Notes under the pieces: generated by a model
What the model saw: the letters and a program-made list of their open reading frames with translations, nothing else
What the model was told of the DNA's origin: nothing
The model's database searches: none
Shown: positions 22,041 to 31,123 of the stretch, in pieces
Position numbering within the stretch: the stretch's first letter is position 1
Layout: each line of letters begins with the position of its first letter
Assembly: GCA_041485885.1 (NCBI GenBank)
Contig: JBGPKL010000005.1
Span: 1-64,000, forward strand
Direction: 5' to 3'
Source of the DNA: JACQFZ01 sp041485885
Lineage (GTDB): Bacteria; Pseudomonadota; Gammaproteobacteria; Acidiferrobacterales; Sulfurifustaceae
Length of the DNA stretch: 64,000 nucleotides
Translations under genes and position numbers: made by a program

Positions 22041-25000
22041 TTAGTCCACCCTATGCCGTCGGTTTTGCCACAACAGGTACGCCGCCGGAATCACCGCGAG
22101 GGTGAGCACCGCCACGCTCAGCATGCCACCGACCATCGGCGCGGCAATGCGCTGCATCGCCTCGGAGCCGGCGCCGCTGCTCCAGAGGATCGGGAGCAAG
22201 CCCGCGATGATCGCGGTGTTGGTCATGATGATAGGACGGATACGCATCAGCGCGCCTTCGGTAACCGCGTCGTGGATGTCCTTGCGTGTCAGCTTTTCGC
22301 CGCGCTGCGCGCGCGCCTCCGCGCGATGCTTCAGGGCCTGATCGAGGTAGGCGAGCATCACCACGCCGATCTCGGCGGCCACCCCCCCGAGCGCGATGAA
22401 GCCCACGGCCACTGCGACCGACAGGTTGTAGCCGAGCAAATACAACAGCCAGAAACCCCCGACCAGGGCGAGCGGCAGGGTGATGACGATAATGAGTACC
22501 TCCATCGCATTGCGGAAGTTGAGATACAAGAGGAACAAAATGATCGTCACGGCGACCGGCACCACAATGGCAAGCCGTTCCATGGCACGCTGCAGGTACT
22601 CGTACTGACCGGACCAGATTAGCGAGTAGCCGGGCGGCAGCTTTACCTTCTCCGCAACCGCCTTCTGCGCCTCGGCGACATAAGACCCGATGTCGCGGTC
22701 GCGGAAGTCCACGTAGATCCAGCCGGACAGACGCGCATTCTCGGAGCGAATCATGTCGGGGCCGTCGGCGATGCGCACCTCGGCCACCTCAGCGAGCGGA
22801 ATCGGCACCCCGCTCATGGTAACTATCGGCAACACCCGCAGCCGCTCGAACGAGTCGCGAATATCGGCCGGGTAGCGCAGGTTCACCGGGTAGCGCTCGC
22901 GCCCTTCAACCGTTTCGGTCACGTTCATCCCACCGATCGCCGTCTCTACCGTATCCTGGATGTCCATGATGTTCAGCCCGAAGCGTGCCGCGCGATTGCG
23001 ATCGATCTTAATGTCCACGTAGCGCGCGCCGGTGAGTCGCTCGGCGTACACCGAGGTCGTGCCCGGGATCGTGCGCATGACCTCCTCGATCTCGCGACCG
23101 ACGCTCTCAATGGTCGCCAACGATGAACCGGCGACCTTGATTCCCACGGGGGTACGGATGCCGGTGGTAAGCATGTCGATGCGCGTCTTGATGGGCGGCA
23201 CGAAGACGTTCGACAGTCCCGGGAACTTCACCAGCTCGTTCATCTCGGCGACAAGTTTTTCCGTGGTCATGCCCGGGCGCCACTCGGACTTGGGCTTAAG
23301 CTGCACCACGGTTTCGAACATGGACAGCGGCGCGGGATCGGTCGCGGACTCGGCGCGTCCCGCCTTGCCGAATACCGTCGCTACCTCCGGGAGAGTTTTC
23401 AGTGCCCGGTCGGTCTGCTGCAGCACTTGTTGCGCCTTGCCGGAAGAGAGTCCCGGTAGCGTCGTTGGCATGTAGAGGAGATCGCCCTCGTACATATCCG
23501 GCATGAATTCGGTGCCGACCTTCATCACCGGAATGGCGCCGAGCGCGATGAGCACGGCGGCGACTCCCATCACCTTCTTCGGGTGCACCAGTACGAGTTC
23601 GATGAGCGGGCGGTAGGCTCTGAGCAGAATGCGGTTGACGGGGTTTTCGTGCTCGGATCGGATGCGGCCGCGAATGAGGTAACCCATGAGCACGGGCACC
23701 AGCGTCACCGACAGCCCGGCCGCGGCGGCCATGGCGTAGGTCTTGGTGAAGGCGAGCGGCGAGAACAGCCGGCCTTCCTGCGCCTGCAATGCAAACACCG
23801 GGAGAAAACTGACGGTGATGATGAGCAGCGAGAAGAACAGCGGCGGGCCCACTTCCTCGGTGGCTTTGCGGATAATCTCCCAGCGGTTTTTCTCGGTGGC
23901 TTGCTCGCGCTCAAGATGCTTGTGCGCGTTCTCGATCATGACGATGGCCGCATCCACCATGGCGCCGATGGCGATGGCGATGCCGCCGAGTGACATGATG
24001 TTGGCGGTGATGCCTTGAGACGTCATGACGATGAAGGCCACGAGGATGCCGATCGGAAGCATGAGGATGGCGACGAGCGAGGAACGCAGATGGAGCAGGA
24101 ACACCACACACACAAGCGCCACGATGGCGAACTCTTCGATGAGCGTGCCGGTGAGGTTTTTCACCGCGCGCTTGATCAGCCCCGAGCGGTCGTAGGTCGG
24201 AATGATCTCGACGCCTTCGGGCAGGCTATTCTTTAAACTCGCAAGCTTGGCTTTGACGGCCTCGATCGTGGCGAGCGCGTTCTGGCCGTGGCGCATGATG
24301 ATGATGCCGCCGGCGACCTCGCCCTCGCCGTTCAACTCGGTGATGCCGCGGCGCATCTCGGGACCGAGACGGATCTCCGCCACCTGCTCGAGGCGGATCG
24401 GCATACCCGCGGAGGTGACACCGAGCGTGATCGCGCGCAGATCCTTCAGGCTCTGAATGTAGCCGCGCGTGCGGATCATGTACTCAGCCTCGGCCATTTC
24501 GATCACCGAACCGCCCGATTCTTGGTTGGCCTTCTCGATCGCCATGCGCACGTCGGCAAGCGTGAGCCGATACGCGCGCAGCTTCACCGGGTTTACCACG
24601 ACCTGATATTGCTTCACCATGCCGCCCACGGAGGCAACCTCGGATACGCCGGGTACCTTGCGCAACTCGTATTTCAGGAACCAGTCTTGCAGTGAACGCA
24701 GTTGCGCAAGATCGTGTTTGCCGCTGCGGTCCACCAGGGCGTACTCGTACACCCAGCCGACGCCGGTCGCATCCGGTCCGAGCGCCGGGCGCGCACCGCG
24801 CGGCAGCCGCGGCAGCACCTGCGAGAGGTACTCGAGCACGCGCGAGCGCGCCCAGTAGAGGTCGGTGCCGTCCTCGAAAATGATGTAGACGAACGAGTCG
24901 CCGAACATGGAGTAGCCGCGCACCGTGACCGCACCCGGCACCGAGAGCATGGCGGTCGCCAGCGGATAGGTGACCTGGTCCTCGACAATCTGCGGTGCCT

Positions 25001-25166
25001 GGCCGGGGTAGCTGGTCTTGATGATGACCTGCACGTCCGACAGATCGGGTATCGCATCGAGTGGCGTGCGCGCGACTGCGAAGATCCCGCCGGCGACGAG
25101 CATCGCCGTGATGAGCAGCACCAGGAAGCGATTGTTGAGCGACCAGCGGATGACGGCGGCGATCAC
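22041..25166 (-). CDS. cusA: CusA-type heavy-metal RND efflux pump
   Basis: 1041 residues, inner-membrane HME-RND transporter with 12 helices. The three Met residues of the CusA Cu(I)/Ag(I) site are all present (YMPTTLPG, PLSMFETV, RIDMLTTG; equal to M573, M623, M672 of E. coli by spacing). The proton relay Asp and Glu appear in GAMVDAAIVMIENAHKH. The start overlaps the cusB stop (ATGA). It should pump Cu(I) or Ag(I) out with CusB and CusC. A Czc-type pump is less likely because the Met triad is retained. Confidence 0.95.
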   Translation of the reverse strand: MIAAVIRWSLNNRFLVLLITAMLVAGGIFAVARTPLDAIPDLSDVQVIIKTSYPGQAPQIVEDQVTYPLATAMLSVPGAVTVRGYSMFGDSFVYIIFEDGTDLYWARSRVLEYLSQVLPRLPRGARPALGPDATGVGWVYEYALVDRSGKHDLAQLRSLQDWFLKYELRKVPGVSEVASVGGMVKQYQVVVNPVKLRAYRLTLADVRMAIEKANQESGGSVIEMAEAEYMIRTRGYIQSLKDLRAITLGVTSAGMPIRLEQVAEIRLGPEMRRGITELNGEGEVAGGIIIMRHGQNALATIEAVKAKLASLKNSLPEGVEIIPTYDRSGLIKRAVKNLTGTLIEEFAIVALVCVVFLLHLRSSLVAILMLPIGILVAFIVMTSQGITANIMSLGGIAIAIGAMVDAAIVMIENAHKHLEREQATEKNRWEIIRKATEEVGPPLFFSLLIITVSFLPVFALQAQEGRLFSPLAFTKTYAMAAAAGLSVTLVPVLMGYLIRGRIRSEHENPVNRILLRAYRPLIELVLVHPKKVMGVAAVLIALGAIPVMKVGTEFMPDMYEGDLLYMPTTLPGLSSGKAQQVLQQTDRALKTLPEVATVFGKAGRAESATDPAPLSMFETVVQLKPKSEWRPGMTTEKLVAEMNELVKFPGLSNVFVPPIKTRIDMLTTGIRTPVGIKVAGSSLATIESVGREIEEVMRTIPGTTSVYAERLTGARYVDIKIDRNRAARFGLNIMDIQDTVETAIGGMNVTETVEGRERYPVNLRYPADIRDSFERLRVLPIVTMSGVPIPLAEVAEVRIADGPDMIRSENARLSGWIYVDFRDRDIGSYVAEAQKAVAEKVKLPPGYSLIWSGQYEYLQRAMERLAIVVPVAVTIILFLLYLNFRNAMEVLIIVITLPLALVGGFWLLYLLGYNLSVAVAVGFIALGGVAAEIGVVMLAYLDQALKHRAEARAQRGEKLTRKDIHDAVTEGALMRIRPIIMTNTAIIAGLLPILWSSGAGSEAMQRIAAPMVGGMLSVAVLTLAVIPAAYLLWQNRRHRVD

Positions 25167-26098
25167 GGTTTTTTCTCCTCGCCCTCGGCAGGTTGCATAC
25201 GCGAGAAGCTCGCGCGCACATTTGCTTCGGAGTCGATCAGGAACTGGCCCGAGGTCACTACGGTATCGCCTTCCTTGATGCCCTTGAGAATCTCGACCCA
25301 GTCGTCGCTCTCAACCCCGGGAACCACCTCGACCGATTGAAAGCGCCCCTCGCTTAAGCGCAGTACCACGGCGTTGCGCTGGCCGGTACGGATGAGCGCC
25401 TCGCGTGGAATGAAGAGCGACCGCCTGCCTGCGGGCGCGCCCTGGATCACGACTTCGGCCAGCATGTTGGGTTTGAGCGTGGCGTCCGGCCGGTTCAGTC
25501 GCACGCGTGCCTTGAGCGAGCGCGGGCCGATGTCGATGTCAGACTCCACGCGGTCGACGGCGCCGGGAAAAACGCGCCCCGGCACGTCGGACACGCGGAC
25601 CTCGGCCTGCTGGCCCGGGCGCACCAGGTTTACGTCGCGGTCGAAGACGTCAACCAGCACGGCCATACCCTGGTCATCGCGGAACAGATAACCCGTCGTC
25701 ACCATCCGGCGCGGCGGCGCGCCGCGCGTGACCGTGTGGGTCCGTACGCCGAGGTTCTGCACGATCTCGGGGCGGACGGTGACGATGGGCGTCCCGTCCG
25801 TGGGCCCGCCAGTCGCTCCCGGCGTCCCGCCTCCCGCGACACTAGTACTTCCCTGTGCGTCGTCGTACACGGGCACCATGTCCATGTTCATGGGCGACTT
25901 GCCGGGCTTGTCGCTCTTGAAGCCTGGGATCATCGGGTCGGTCCAATAGAGAATCTTGCGTTCCTTTTTCGCGCCCTCGGTCGCGGTCGCTGCCCCCTGG
26001 GACTTCTTTTCAGACAGGGCATACCACGCCCCGATGGCGGCGGCACCGAGTGCGGCGACTAACAGCACGGCGATCACGAGAGTGTGTTTGCGATTCAT
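25163..26098 (-). CDS. cusB: CusB-type periplasmic adaptor
   Basis: 311 residues, membrane-fusion protein. After an N-terminal anchor (about 7-26) comes the CusB Met-rich metal segment YWTDPMIPGFKSDKPGKSP followed by MNMDMVPVY, matching the metal-binding segment of E. coli CusB. Barrel-sandwich and beta-barrel parts follow (VRPGQQAEVRVSDVPGRVF, LKPNMLAEVVIQG). It is shorter than E. coli CusB (about 400), lacking much of the alpha-hairpin region. It overlaps both neighbours by four bases. Confidence 0.92.
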   Translation of the reverse strand: MNRKHTLVIAVLLVAALGAAAIGAWYALSEKKSQGAATATEGAKKERKILYWTDPMIPGFKSDKPGKSPMNMDMVPVYDDAQGSTSVAGGGTPGATGGPTDGTPIVTVRPEIVQNLGVRTHTVTRGAPPRRMVTTGYLFRDDQGMAVLVDVFDRDVNLVRPGQQAEVRVSDVPGRVFPGAVDRVESDIDIGPRSLKARVRLNRPDATLKPNMLAEVVIQGAPAGRRSLFIPREALIRTGQRNAVVLRLSEGRFQSVEVVPGVESDDWVEILKGIKEGDTVVTSGQFLIDSEANVRASFSRMQPAEGEEKKP

Positions 26099-27345
26099 GG
26101 CGCATCTCCGGTGAGATACAGAAGTTCCGCGTGCGTCTTGGCGAGATCTACGCGCAGGCGCAGGAGTTCGAGGTTGGTATCAAACTCCTTCAGACGCGCC
26201 TCGCGCAGCGTGGTCTGCTCGCGCGCAAAACCCGCGATCGTGACCTGTGTCTCGCGGCGGATGGCGGGCAGCAGTTGTTCCTCGATAATCTTGGCGCGCG
26301 CCGCGAGCGCGTCGTACTCGGCGCGCATTGCCGCATACATGGTCTCCACCTCGCGGCGCTTGTCTTCGGTTTCGAGGCGCGCACCGGCCTCCAGCGCCTG
26401 CTTTTCGGCAAGCCGCCGATCTTGACGCTTGGAGCGAAAGATCGGCAGGTCGAGCGTGACCATGGCCGTCACCATGTTGGGGCGCTCCGTGCCGTCTGGC
26501 ATCGGCCGGCGGAAACCGTAGGAAAGATCCAGCATCACCCCCGGTTTGTAGTCCTGACGCGCCATGTCCACCTCGGCGCGCATGGTCTCGAGCTCGGCCT
26601 GCGCCGCCAACCATTCCGGATGGCGCGTGGGGTCGAAGTCGCCGGGAAGAGCGGACAAGGCCGGCAGCGCCTCGGGCAGAGGCGCTTGGGCGGCCGCGCC
26701 GATGAAGCGCTGAAGCTGCGCGCGCAGTCGCGCGGCCTGTGCCCGCAGCATCGGTTCGCGCTCATTCACCCGCGCGAGCACTTGGCGCGCCACGAACACT
26801 GTGCGCTGACTTTCCTGGGCGGCGCGGTAACGACCCTCGGCGGCTTCCAAGTCGCGCCTCGCGAGCTGCCGCGACTCCTCGAGAATTTTCAACGACTGAT
26901 TCGCGAGATAAAGATCAAACCAAAAGGCACGAACCTGTCGGAGCAGGTTGCGGCGCCCGATCTCGAGGCGCGCCTGCTCGCGTGCAAGCTGCTGCTCGGC
27001 GCGGCGTGTGCGGATGTTAAGCGTGTCTCCGGGCGGAAACGCCTGGCGCACGCCGATCATCTTCATCGTCATGTCCTCCTCGCGAAAGCTGAACGAGTTC
27101 GCCGGTACGTTGATGGCCCCGAGCGTGAGCTGCGGATCGGGGAGCCGGCCTTCGTAGGTCACGCGCTCGGCGGCGGCGGCAACGCTCGTGTGTGCGCGCG
27201 CAAGCCCCGGCGCCTGTTCGAGCGCCAGGCGTTCTCCTTCGGCCAGCGACAACGGTGACTGCGCCATGGCGGTTAGCGGCGCGCCGAACGAAAGTACAGA
27301 CATTAATAAAACCCCCGGACACGAAAACACGCGGCAAAAAGACAT
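26095..27345 (-). CDS. cusC: TolC-like outer membrane channel of the Cus system
   Basis: 416 residues, outer membrane efflux family. Signal peptide about 1-28; two OEP repeats of helices follow, with AEQQLAREQARLEIGRRNLL and RPNMVTAMVTLDLPIFRSKR as typical strands and turns. The start is ATG 27345, where GGAGGG precedes at a short spacing, rather than one four codons upstream. It is the first gene of the cusCBA operon, ending in an ATGA overlap with cusB. No lipobox is evident. Substrate follows from cusA. Confidence 0.88.
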   Translation of the reverse strand: MSFCRVFSCPGVLLMSVLSFGAPLTAMAQSPLSLAEGERLALEQAPGLARAHTSVAAAAERVTYEGRLPDPQLTLGAINVPANSFSFREEDMTMKMIGVRQAFPPGDTLNIRTRRAEQQLAREQARLEIGRRNLLRQVRAFWFDLYLANQSLKILEESRQLARRDLEAAEGRYRAAQESQRTVFVARQVLARVNEREPMLRAQAARLRAQLQRFIGAAAQAPLPEALPALSALPGDFDPTRHPEWLAAQAELETMRAEVDMARQDYKPGVMLDLSYGFRRPMPDGTERPNMVTAMVTLDLPIFRSKRQDRRLAEKQALEAGARLETEDKRREVETMYAAMRAEYDALAARAKIIEEQLLPAIRRETQVTIAGFAREQTTLREARLKEFDTNLELLRLRVDLAKTHAELLYLTGDAP

Positions 27346-27450
27346 GTGTCCCTCCATTCATTTCGTTAAACAGTTTCTGCATCCTCCGAGTAGACAAACA
27401 CAAAGCACAGCACCAGACCGCCGGATGGCAGCCCGGACGAGGGCTACGGT

Positions 27451-27846
27451 CTACTTCCGGAAGACTACGTGGCGAACAAAAATCGGCGGGGAACCGTCGG
27501 GCGCGAGCCGCAACTGCGCGTAGGAATCCGCGCGCGACTCGCTCGCATCATCGAACGTTGCAAATGGCGTTAACGGCAACGCGACGACGGCAACCGGCGC
27601 GACGGGCGGGGCCGGTAGCTGATCCCCTTTGAGTTGCGATTGTGCATCGCTGTGGGCCTTGCATAGGTTCGACTGATCGGTGCTGCCGGCACCGGTCGTG
27701 CAATCCCGTGACATGGCCGATTCACCGATCCGCATGTCGGTCACGTAAGGACAAGCATACGCCGCCACGGCGACCTGCATAAACAGCAGAGCCACAACAG
27801 CGACCCACGCAGTGAACCGGCGCGCGCTTCGGGAGATCCTCATCAT
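27451..27846 (-). CDS. DUF2946-like secreted protein ahead of cusCBA
   Basis: 131 residues. A long signal or anchor (about 10-30) is followed by CPYVTDMRIGESAMSRDC, LCKAHSDAQSQ, a Pro/Ala linker and a C-terminal beta-like piece. The Cys and His arrangement resembles DUF2946 proteins seen in front of Cus/Czc operons. No cusF gene occurs in this operon; this protein may take a related metal-binding place, which is a guess. An FNR-type box lies 145 bases upstream. Confidence 0.65.
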   Translation of the reverse strand: MMRISRSARRFTAWVAVVALLFMQVAVAAYACPYVTDMRIGESAMSRDCTTGAGSTDQSNLCKAHSDAQSQLKGDQLPAPPVAPVAVVALPLTPFATFDDASESRADSYAQLRLAPDGSPPIFVRHVVFRK

Positions 27847-27990
27847 GAAAATAGTCTAACAACCATTACGTTACTCTCGTTGTCCATACGCTACCCCATG
27901 AAGAGAGCGATGCTTACATCAAAGATTTCATCGCTATTTTCTAGGGGACTGTCCTTGTTAAAGAGTTTAGGTTCATGTCGAGCCTTTACA

Positions 27991-28004
27991 TTGATCTAAG
28001 TCAA
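27991..28004. promoter_or_regulatory. FNR/ANR-type binding site upstream of the cus operon
   Basis: TTGATCTAAGTCAA, identical to the box at 18223-18236. Reading the minus strand, TAAACT begins 22 bases after the box and could be the -10 element, giving a leader of about 110 bases before the DUF2946-like gene. Identical core and N4 spacer in both copies argue against chance. Confidence 0.65.
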
Positions 28005-28502
28005 AGTTCAGAAGCAAGTAAGTATCCCAAGCTAGTGCTGTGCTCGGAAATAGAAACATAGGACGCGGGCACTTATGTATTAAGCAAGACCGTCGCCGGC
28101 GGCGCCGCAGAGATCCGCAAGTGGCTGGACGAGCGCCTCGATCAGAGTTTCGACGCAGCGTTTGTACAACCTGGCGGCATATCCGATGAGGACTGTGTCA
28201 GGACTATCGCGCAAACAACTATCGCGTAGAAGCCAGCATCACTGAACGTCGCCACGACTACGACGATCCCCAGCGTCTTCCACTAGTTCCGCGACCATTT
28301 GTACGAACTTAGGCCCTTCTTCTTCACCGATGCGTCTCCCGATTGAACACTCGTAAGTTACCGCAAGTGGAAGTCCGGCAACGAGGCCACGTAGTCCTGT
28401 TGCGACACCGCGTGCCGTTACGTAGCTACACAAAGTTGCTGATTCTGCATCTCGTGAGATGTTCGAGGCCAGCTATCTGAACTTGGGGATATAGAGCAAA
28501 AC
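28005..28502. other. Gene-poor junction at the left edge of the mobile island
   Basis: Between the FNR box and the NERD gene no convincing gene is present. An open plus-strand stretch 28062-28229 (SKTVAGGAAEIRKWLDERLD is part of it) reads like real protein but has a stop just before it and no start, so it may be a gene fragment. A minus-strand frame at 28239-28433 is listed separately. Base composition is lower in G+C than the flanking metal genes. Confidence 0.4.
28239..28433 (-). CDS. Uncertain short ORF
   Basis: 64 residues from a TTG start without a good Shine-Dalgarno: LRGLVAGLPLAVTYECSIGR then EEEGPKFVQMVAELVEDAGD. The mix of residues looks protein-like, but no family is recognised and the frame is open upstream only to a stop at the far side of the gene edge. 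It may be a fragment of a degraded island gene. Confidence 0.25.
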   Translation of the reverse strand: MCSYVTARGVATGLRGLVAGLPLAVTYECSIGRRIGEEEGPKFVQMVAELVEDAGDRRSRGDVQ

Positions 28503-29561
28503 ATGGCTGACCTTCGATACATCAGACCAAATCATTTGTGTCGTCGGGCAAACCGGGTGCGTGCATTGGTTGTTGTCCCTGGGATACCGACCGCCTTGTG
28601 CTTGGGTCTCATCCATCCGTTGCTTATGTTGCCAACCGGCATCGCGTTATTGGCGATTTGGAATCGACAACGTCGACTGCTCAAGGGGGCACAAGGTGAA
28701 GACTTGGCGCTGGGAGTTCCAACTGCGGTACCGGGGCCACTCTCCCGCCTTGGGGACGACTATATGGTCTTCAACCAACTACGTGTCCCTTGGCGAAACA
28801 CGACATTGGAGCTGGACTTTGTGGTCGTAGGACCAAACGGGGTCTTCGATATTGAGTGCAAACACCTTGTCGAGGAAATCGTCGGCCGCGACGTCGACCA
28901 GCAGTGGGTTCAGCGCAAGCGCGGACGCGGCGGTGTACTGATCACCAGGGGAGCTCGCAATCCGGTAGTTCAGGTGCGGCGTTCGGCCCGTGCACTCGCG
29001 ACCTACCTCCGCTCGATAGGGATAAATGTATCGGTGCACGCCGTGGTGGTCTTCACGCACCCGGTAGCAAAGCTCTCGGTATCGTCTAATTCTGTACCGG
29101 TTCTGACACTACCGCAACTCGCAGATCATATCGCGAATCTCCACGGTCCGTTTCAACAACAAGGAGCGGTTATGCGAGCACTGAAAGTCCTGCGAGATAC
29201 CGAGCCGAGCAGCGTCGCCATTGGAACTGCGCAACGGAAAGCGGTGTCGATGGCCGGCGGTCCCAAACACATTAGCTACTTCATGCGCGATATCGTGCCG
29301 GAGCGTGTCGAGGTGTTCATGAAACACGACATCCGGGCTGCTATGCGCAAACAACATGGATCGGCGCCAGCGACTTCACAACGGTCGACAACAGCGTCTC
29401 CTCCGGCAATACCACGGACATACAGACCTCGACGACAACTACGCGTAATCACCTTTGCTCGCTCGGGAGAAAAACTACGGCGTAGAACCGTAAGGACTTA
29501 TAGATGCGAGGAGACTATCGAAACGGAGAAATCAAACGAAAGCGAGATAGGACGCGACTAG
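28503..29561 (+). CDS. NERD-domain protein
   Basis: 352 residues. Two membrane helices (about 20-55) come first, then a NERD (nuclease-related) domain at about 65-190: GAQGEDLAL, LGDDYMVFNQLRVPWRNTTL, ELDFVVVGPNGVFDIECKH; D/E and the ExK-like ECKH are the expected nuclease-fold residues. The C-terminus is basic and Ser/Thr/Pro-rich and ends EKSNESEIGRD. NERD proteins are linked to DNA processing on mobile elements. Start at 28503 has only a weak ribosome site. It is the first clear gene of the island. Confidence 0.8.
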   Translation: MADLRYIRPNHLCRRANRVRALVVVPGIPTALCLGLIHPLLMLPTGIALLAIWNRQRRLLKGAQGEDLALGVPTAVPGPLSRLGDDYMVFNQLRVPWRNTTLELDFVVVGPNGVFDIECKHLVEEIVGRDVDQQWVQRKRGRGGVLITRGARNPVVQVRRSARALATYLRSIGINVSVHAVVVFTHPVAKLSVSSNSVPVLTLPQLADHIANLHGPFQQQGAVMRALKVLRDTEPSSVAIGTAQRKAVSMAGGPKHISYFMRDIVPERVEVFMKHDIRAAMRKQHGSAPATSQRSTTASPPAIPRTYRPRRQLRVITFARSGEKLRRRTVRTYRCEETIETEKSNESEIGRD

Positions 29562-29577
29562 CTCCCTACCGACTTGG

Positions 29578-29925
29578 TCAACGTCCCTCGCCCCGCCCTC
29601 TTTCGCGCTGGCCGTCTCTGTCTATCGGCCGAAGTTTCGCCAACAACTCGCGCCGCTGCCTGGAGGGCATCCGATCGAGCAAAAGTACGATCTCAGCGAT
29701 GTCCTCCTCACGAATATAGAAGTAGCTGGTCGGGCATCCGAGGACTTTCGCCAAGCGCTCAGCGGTCCGGAAGTCGGGTGTCCGCTTGCCTTGCTCGTAC
29801 TGATTGATCCGTGGGCTGCTCGAAAGTACGTCGATGCCCGCAGCGATGCCGAGCCCACGCTGGGAAAGCCCGGCCCTGACGCGGGCCTGTTTGAGGCGTC
29901 TTGCTATCGGAGGGTCGCGATCCAT
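29578..29925 (-). CDS. XRE-family transcriptional regulator
   Basis: 115 residues. A Cro/CI-type helix-turn-helix fills about 8-70: ARRLKQARVRAGLSQRGLG, INQYEQGKRTPDFRTAERLA and KVLGCPTSYFYIREEDIAE. The end is basic (RDGQRERGRGEGR). The ATG at 29925 is used; a TTG eight codons upstream is possible. It is divergent to the 30030 gene, and an inverted repeat between them could be its operator. It is convergent with the NERD gene. Confidence 0.85.
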   Translation of the reverse strand: MDRDPPIARRLKQARVRAGLSQRGLGIAAGIDVLSSSPRINQYEQGKRTPDFRTAERLAKVLGCPTSYFYIREEDIAEIVLLLDRMPSRQRRELLAKLRPIDRDGQRERGRGEGR

Positions 29926-29980
29926 GAGCAGTTTCTTATTTCTGCTCAAAATGGTCAGGCTTTTCGCATTGACCCTGGTA

Positions 29981-30013
29981 CTAACATTTCGTTAGACTTT
30001 AATTCCGTTAGAC
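29981..30013. promoter_or_regulatory. Candidate operator for the XRE regulator
   Basis: CTAAC-ATTTC-GTTAG is a perfect 5-5-5 inverted repeat, and the half-site CGTTAGAC recurs at 30006-30013. This lies between the divergent regulator and the gene at 30030, where an autoregulatory XRE operator is expected. Confidence 0.4.
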
Positions 30014-30029
30014 CAAGGTCATCGGACTC

Positions 30030-30407
30030 ATGACTACCGAGGATGAAGAAGACCCTGGCGGGTACGACGAACGTGGTGAAACCTATCACCACGACTCGGT
30101 GAGTGACCGAATTCAATTCATCAAGGAGAGTCCCGGCTACCGAACCCGCCGCACCGTGTTTAGGTCGGTCGGCGTCGACATCGACAAGGTAGAGACGGAA
30201 AGAAAGCTCTACGCACTCGATCGCCTGCACCGGGATCTTTTCTTCGAGGTGGTTACGGCGCGGATCATGTCTCGGCCGTCTACCAATCTCGAAAACGAGA
30301 TCCTGAAAGCCACCGTTCTCAGCGAATACGAAAAGGCCAACGCCATTGCCAGGCGTCTCCGTCGCCGCAGGACCCTTGGACTTCGACCCGTTCCACATCG
30401 TGATTGA
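30030..30407 (+). CDS. Hypothetical soluble protein divergent from the XRE regulator
   Basis: 125 residues, acidic at the start (MTTEDEEDPGGYDERGE) and very basic at the end (ARRLRRRRTLGLRPVPHRD), with a middle that looks helical (KVETERKLYALDRLHRDLFF). No family recognised. The opposite strand is also open over this stretch, so the coding strand is chosen by position beside the divergent regulator and by the more natural composition. The ribosome site is weak. Confidence 0.45.
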   Translation: MTTEDEEDPGGYDERGETYHHDSVSDRIQFIKESPGYRTRRTVFRSVGVDIDKVETERKLYALDRLHRDLFFEVVTARIMSRPSTNLENEILKATVLSEYEKANAIARRLRRRRTLGLRPVPHRD

Positions 30408-30450
30408 AATTCACACAAGTCTCTTAAATCAACAAAGACAAGGAGGAGTC

Positions 30451-31011
30451 ATGCGTTATGTCGGATCAGTGCTGGTTCTCCTGTGGGGTATTGCATCTAC
30501 CGCACAAGCCGCCGCGCCCCTCTCGTTATTTGGTGTAAATCTAAAGGACGCTGAGCGCACAACGTTGCGTCAGGCGATCAAACAAGCCGGTGTCAAAGTC
30601 GAACGCGAAGACGATCGTTTCTGGCACGACGTGTATGACCCGAAAGCCGTGCTCGATGGCTCAAGCAAGCTAACCGTTGGCTACGAGGACAAAACAGGGC
30701 GTTTTGCGGTTGCCGCTTACACCTTCCCCGCCTTCGTGGACCCCGGGAAGGTTTCGGAAGTTGTTGACATGGTAAGCCGTAAGTACGGGAAGCCCTCTGA
30801 AATTGTCGGTTCCTACCAAATAGGCGCCGTCACGGCGACGTGGCAATTAGAGAAAGGCATGGGGATTGAGGTAAGCCGCGGGTGGCCGAATACGACTGTG
30901 ACCTTAAAGTATTTTGACCGCGCGCGGTTTGTTCAGCTGCAGAAGGAAATACGGGCCCAAGAGGAGCAGGATCGCAACTCAAAGGCCAAGGAGCAGAGCA
31001 AGGCGTACTAA
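30451..31011 (+). CDS. Secreted protein of unknown function
   Basis: 186 residues; signal peptide to about residue 20 (AQAAA). The mature part looks globular: LSLFGVNLKDAERTTLRQAI, KAVLDGSSKLTVGYEDKTGR, AYTFPAFVDPGKVSEVVDMV, GIEVSRGWPNTTVTLKYFD; the end is a charged helix (EIRAQEEQDRNSKAKEQSKAY). AGGAGG precedes the ATG at 30451. Similar layouts exist in plasmid and phage accessory genes. Not recognised. Confidence 0.7.
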   Translation: MRYVGSVLVLLWGIASTAQAAAPLSLFGVNLKDAERTTLRQAIKQAGVKVEREDDRFWHDVYDPKAVLDGSSKLTVGYEDKTGRFAVAAYTFPAFVDPGKVSEVVDMVSRKYGKPSEIVGSYQIGAVTATWQLEKGMGIEVSRGWPNTTVTLKYFDRARFVQLQKEIRAQEEQDRNSKAKEQSKAY

Positions 31012-31045
31012 CAAGGATCAATACGATGAACTACCGACACACTTA

Positions 31046-31076
31046 CTCGCCGTGAGTTAGGGGGGCTCACGGCGAG
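31046..31076. terminator. Hairpin between convergent genes
   Basis: CTCGCCGTGAG and CTCACGGCGAG form a perfect 11-bp stem around a nine-base loop. It sits between the secreted-protein gene and the recombinase gene that ends at 31124. No run of T follows, so a terminator is likely but not sure. Confidence 0.5.
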
Positions 31077-31123
31077 CACATCTACGATGGACCAAATGTC
31101 AGCAACAGTTGACCTGTTGCGCC

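Noticed and set aside
28062..28229. Plus-strand gene before the NERD protein
   Set aside because: Protein-like composition but no start codon and a stop immediately before; kept only as a possible fragment.
29955..30398. Minus-strand ORF opposite the gene at 30030
   Set aside because: Both strands are open; the plus strand begins in the divergent promoter region of the XRE regulator and has a more natural charge pattern. Not certain.
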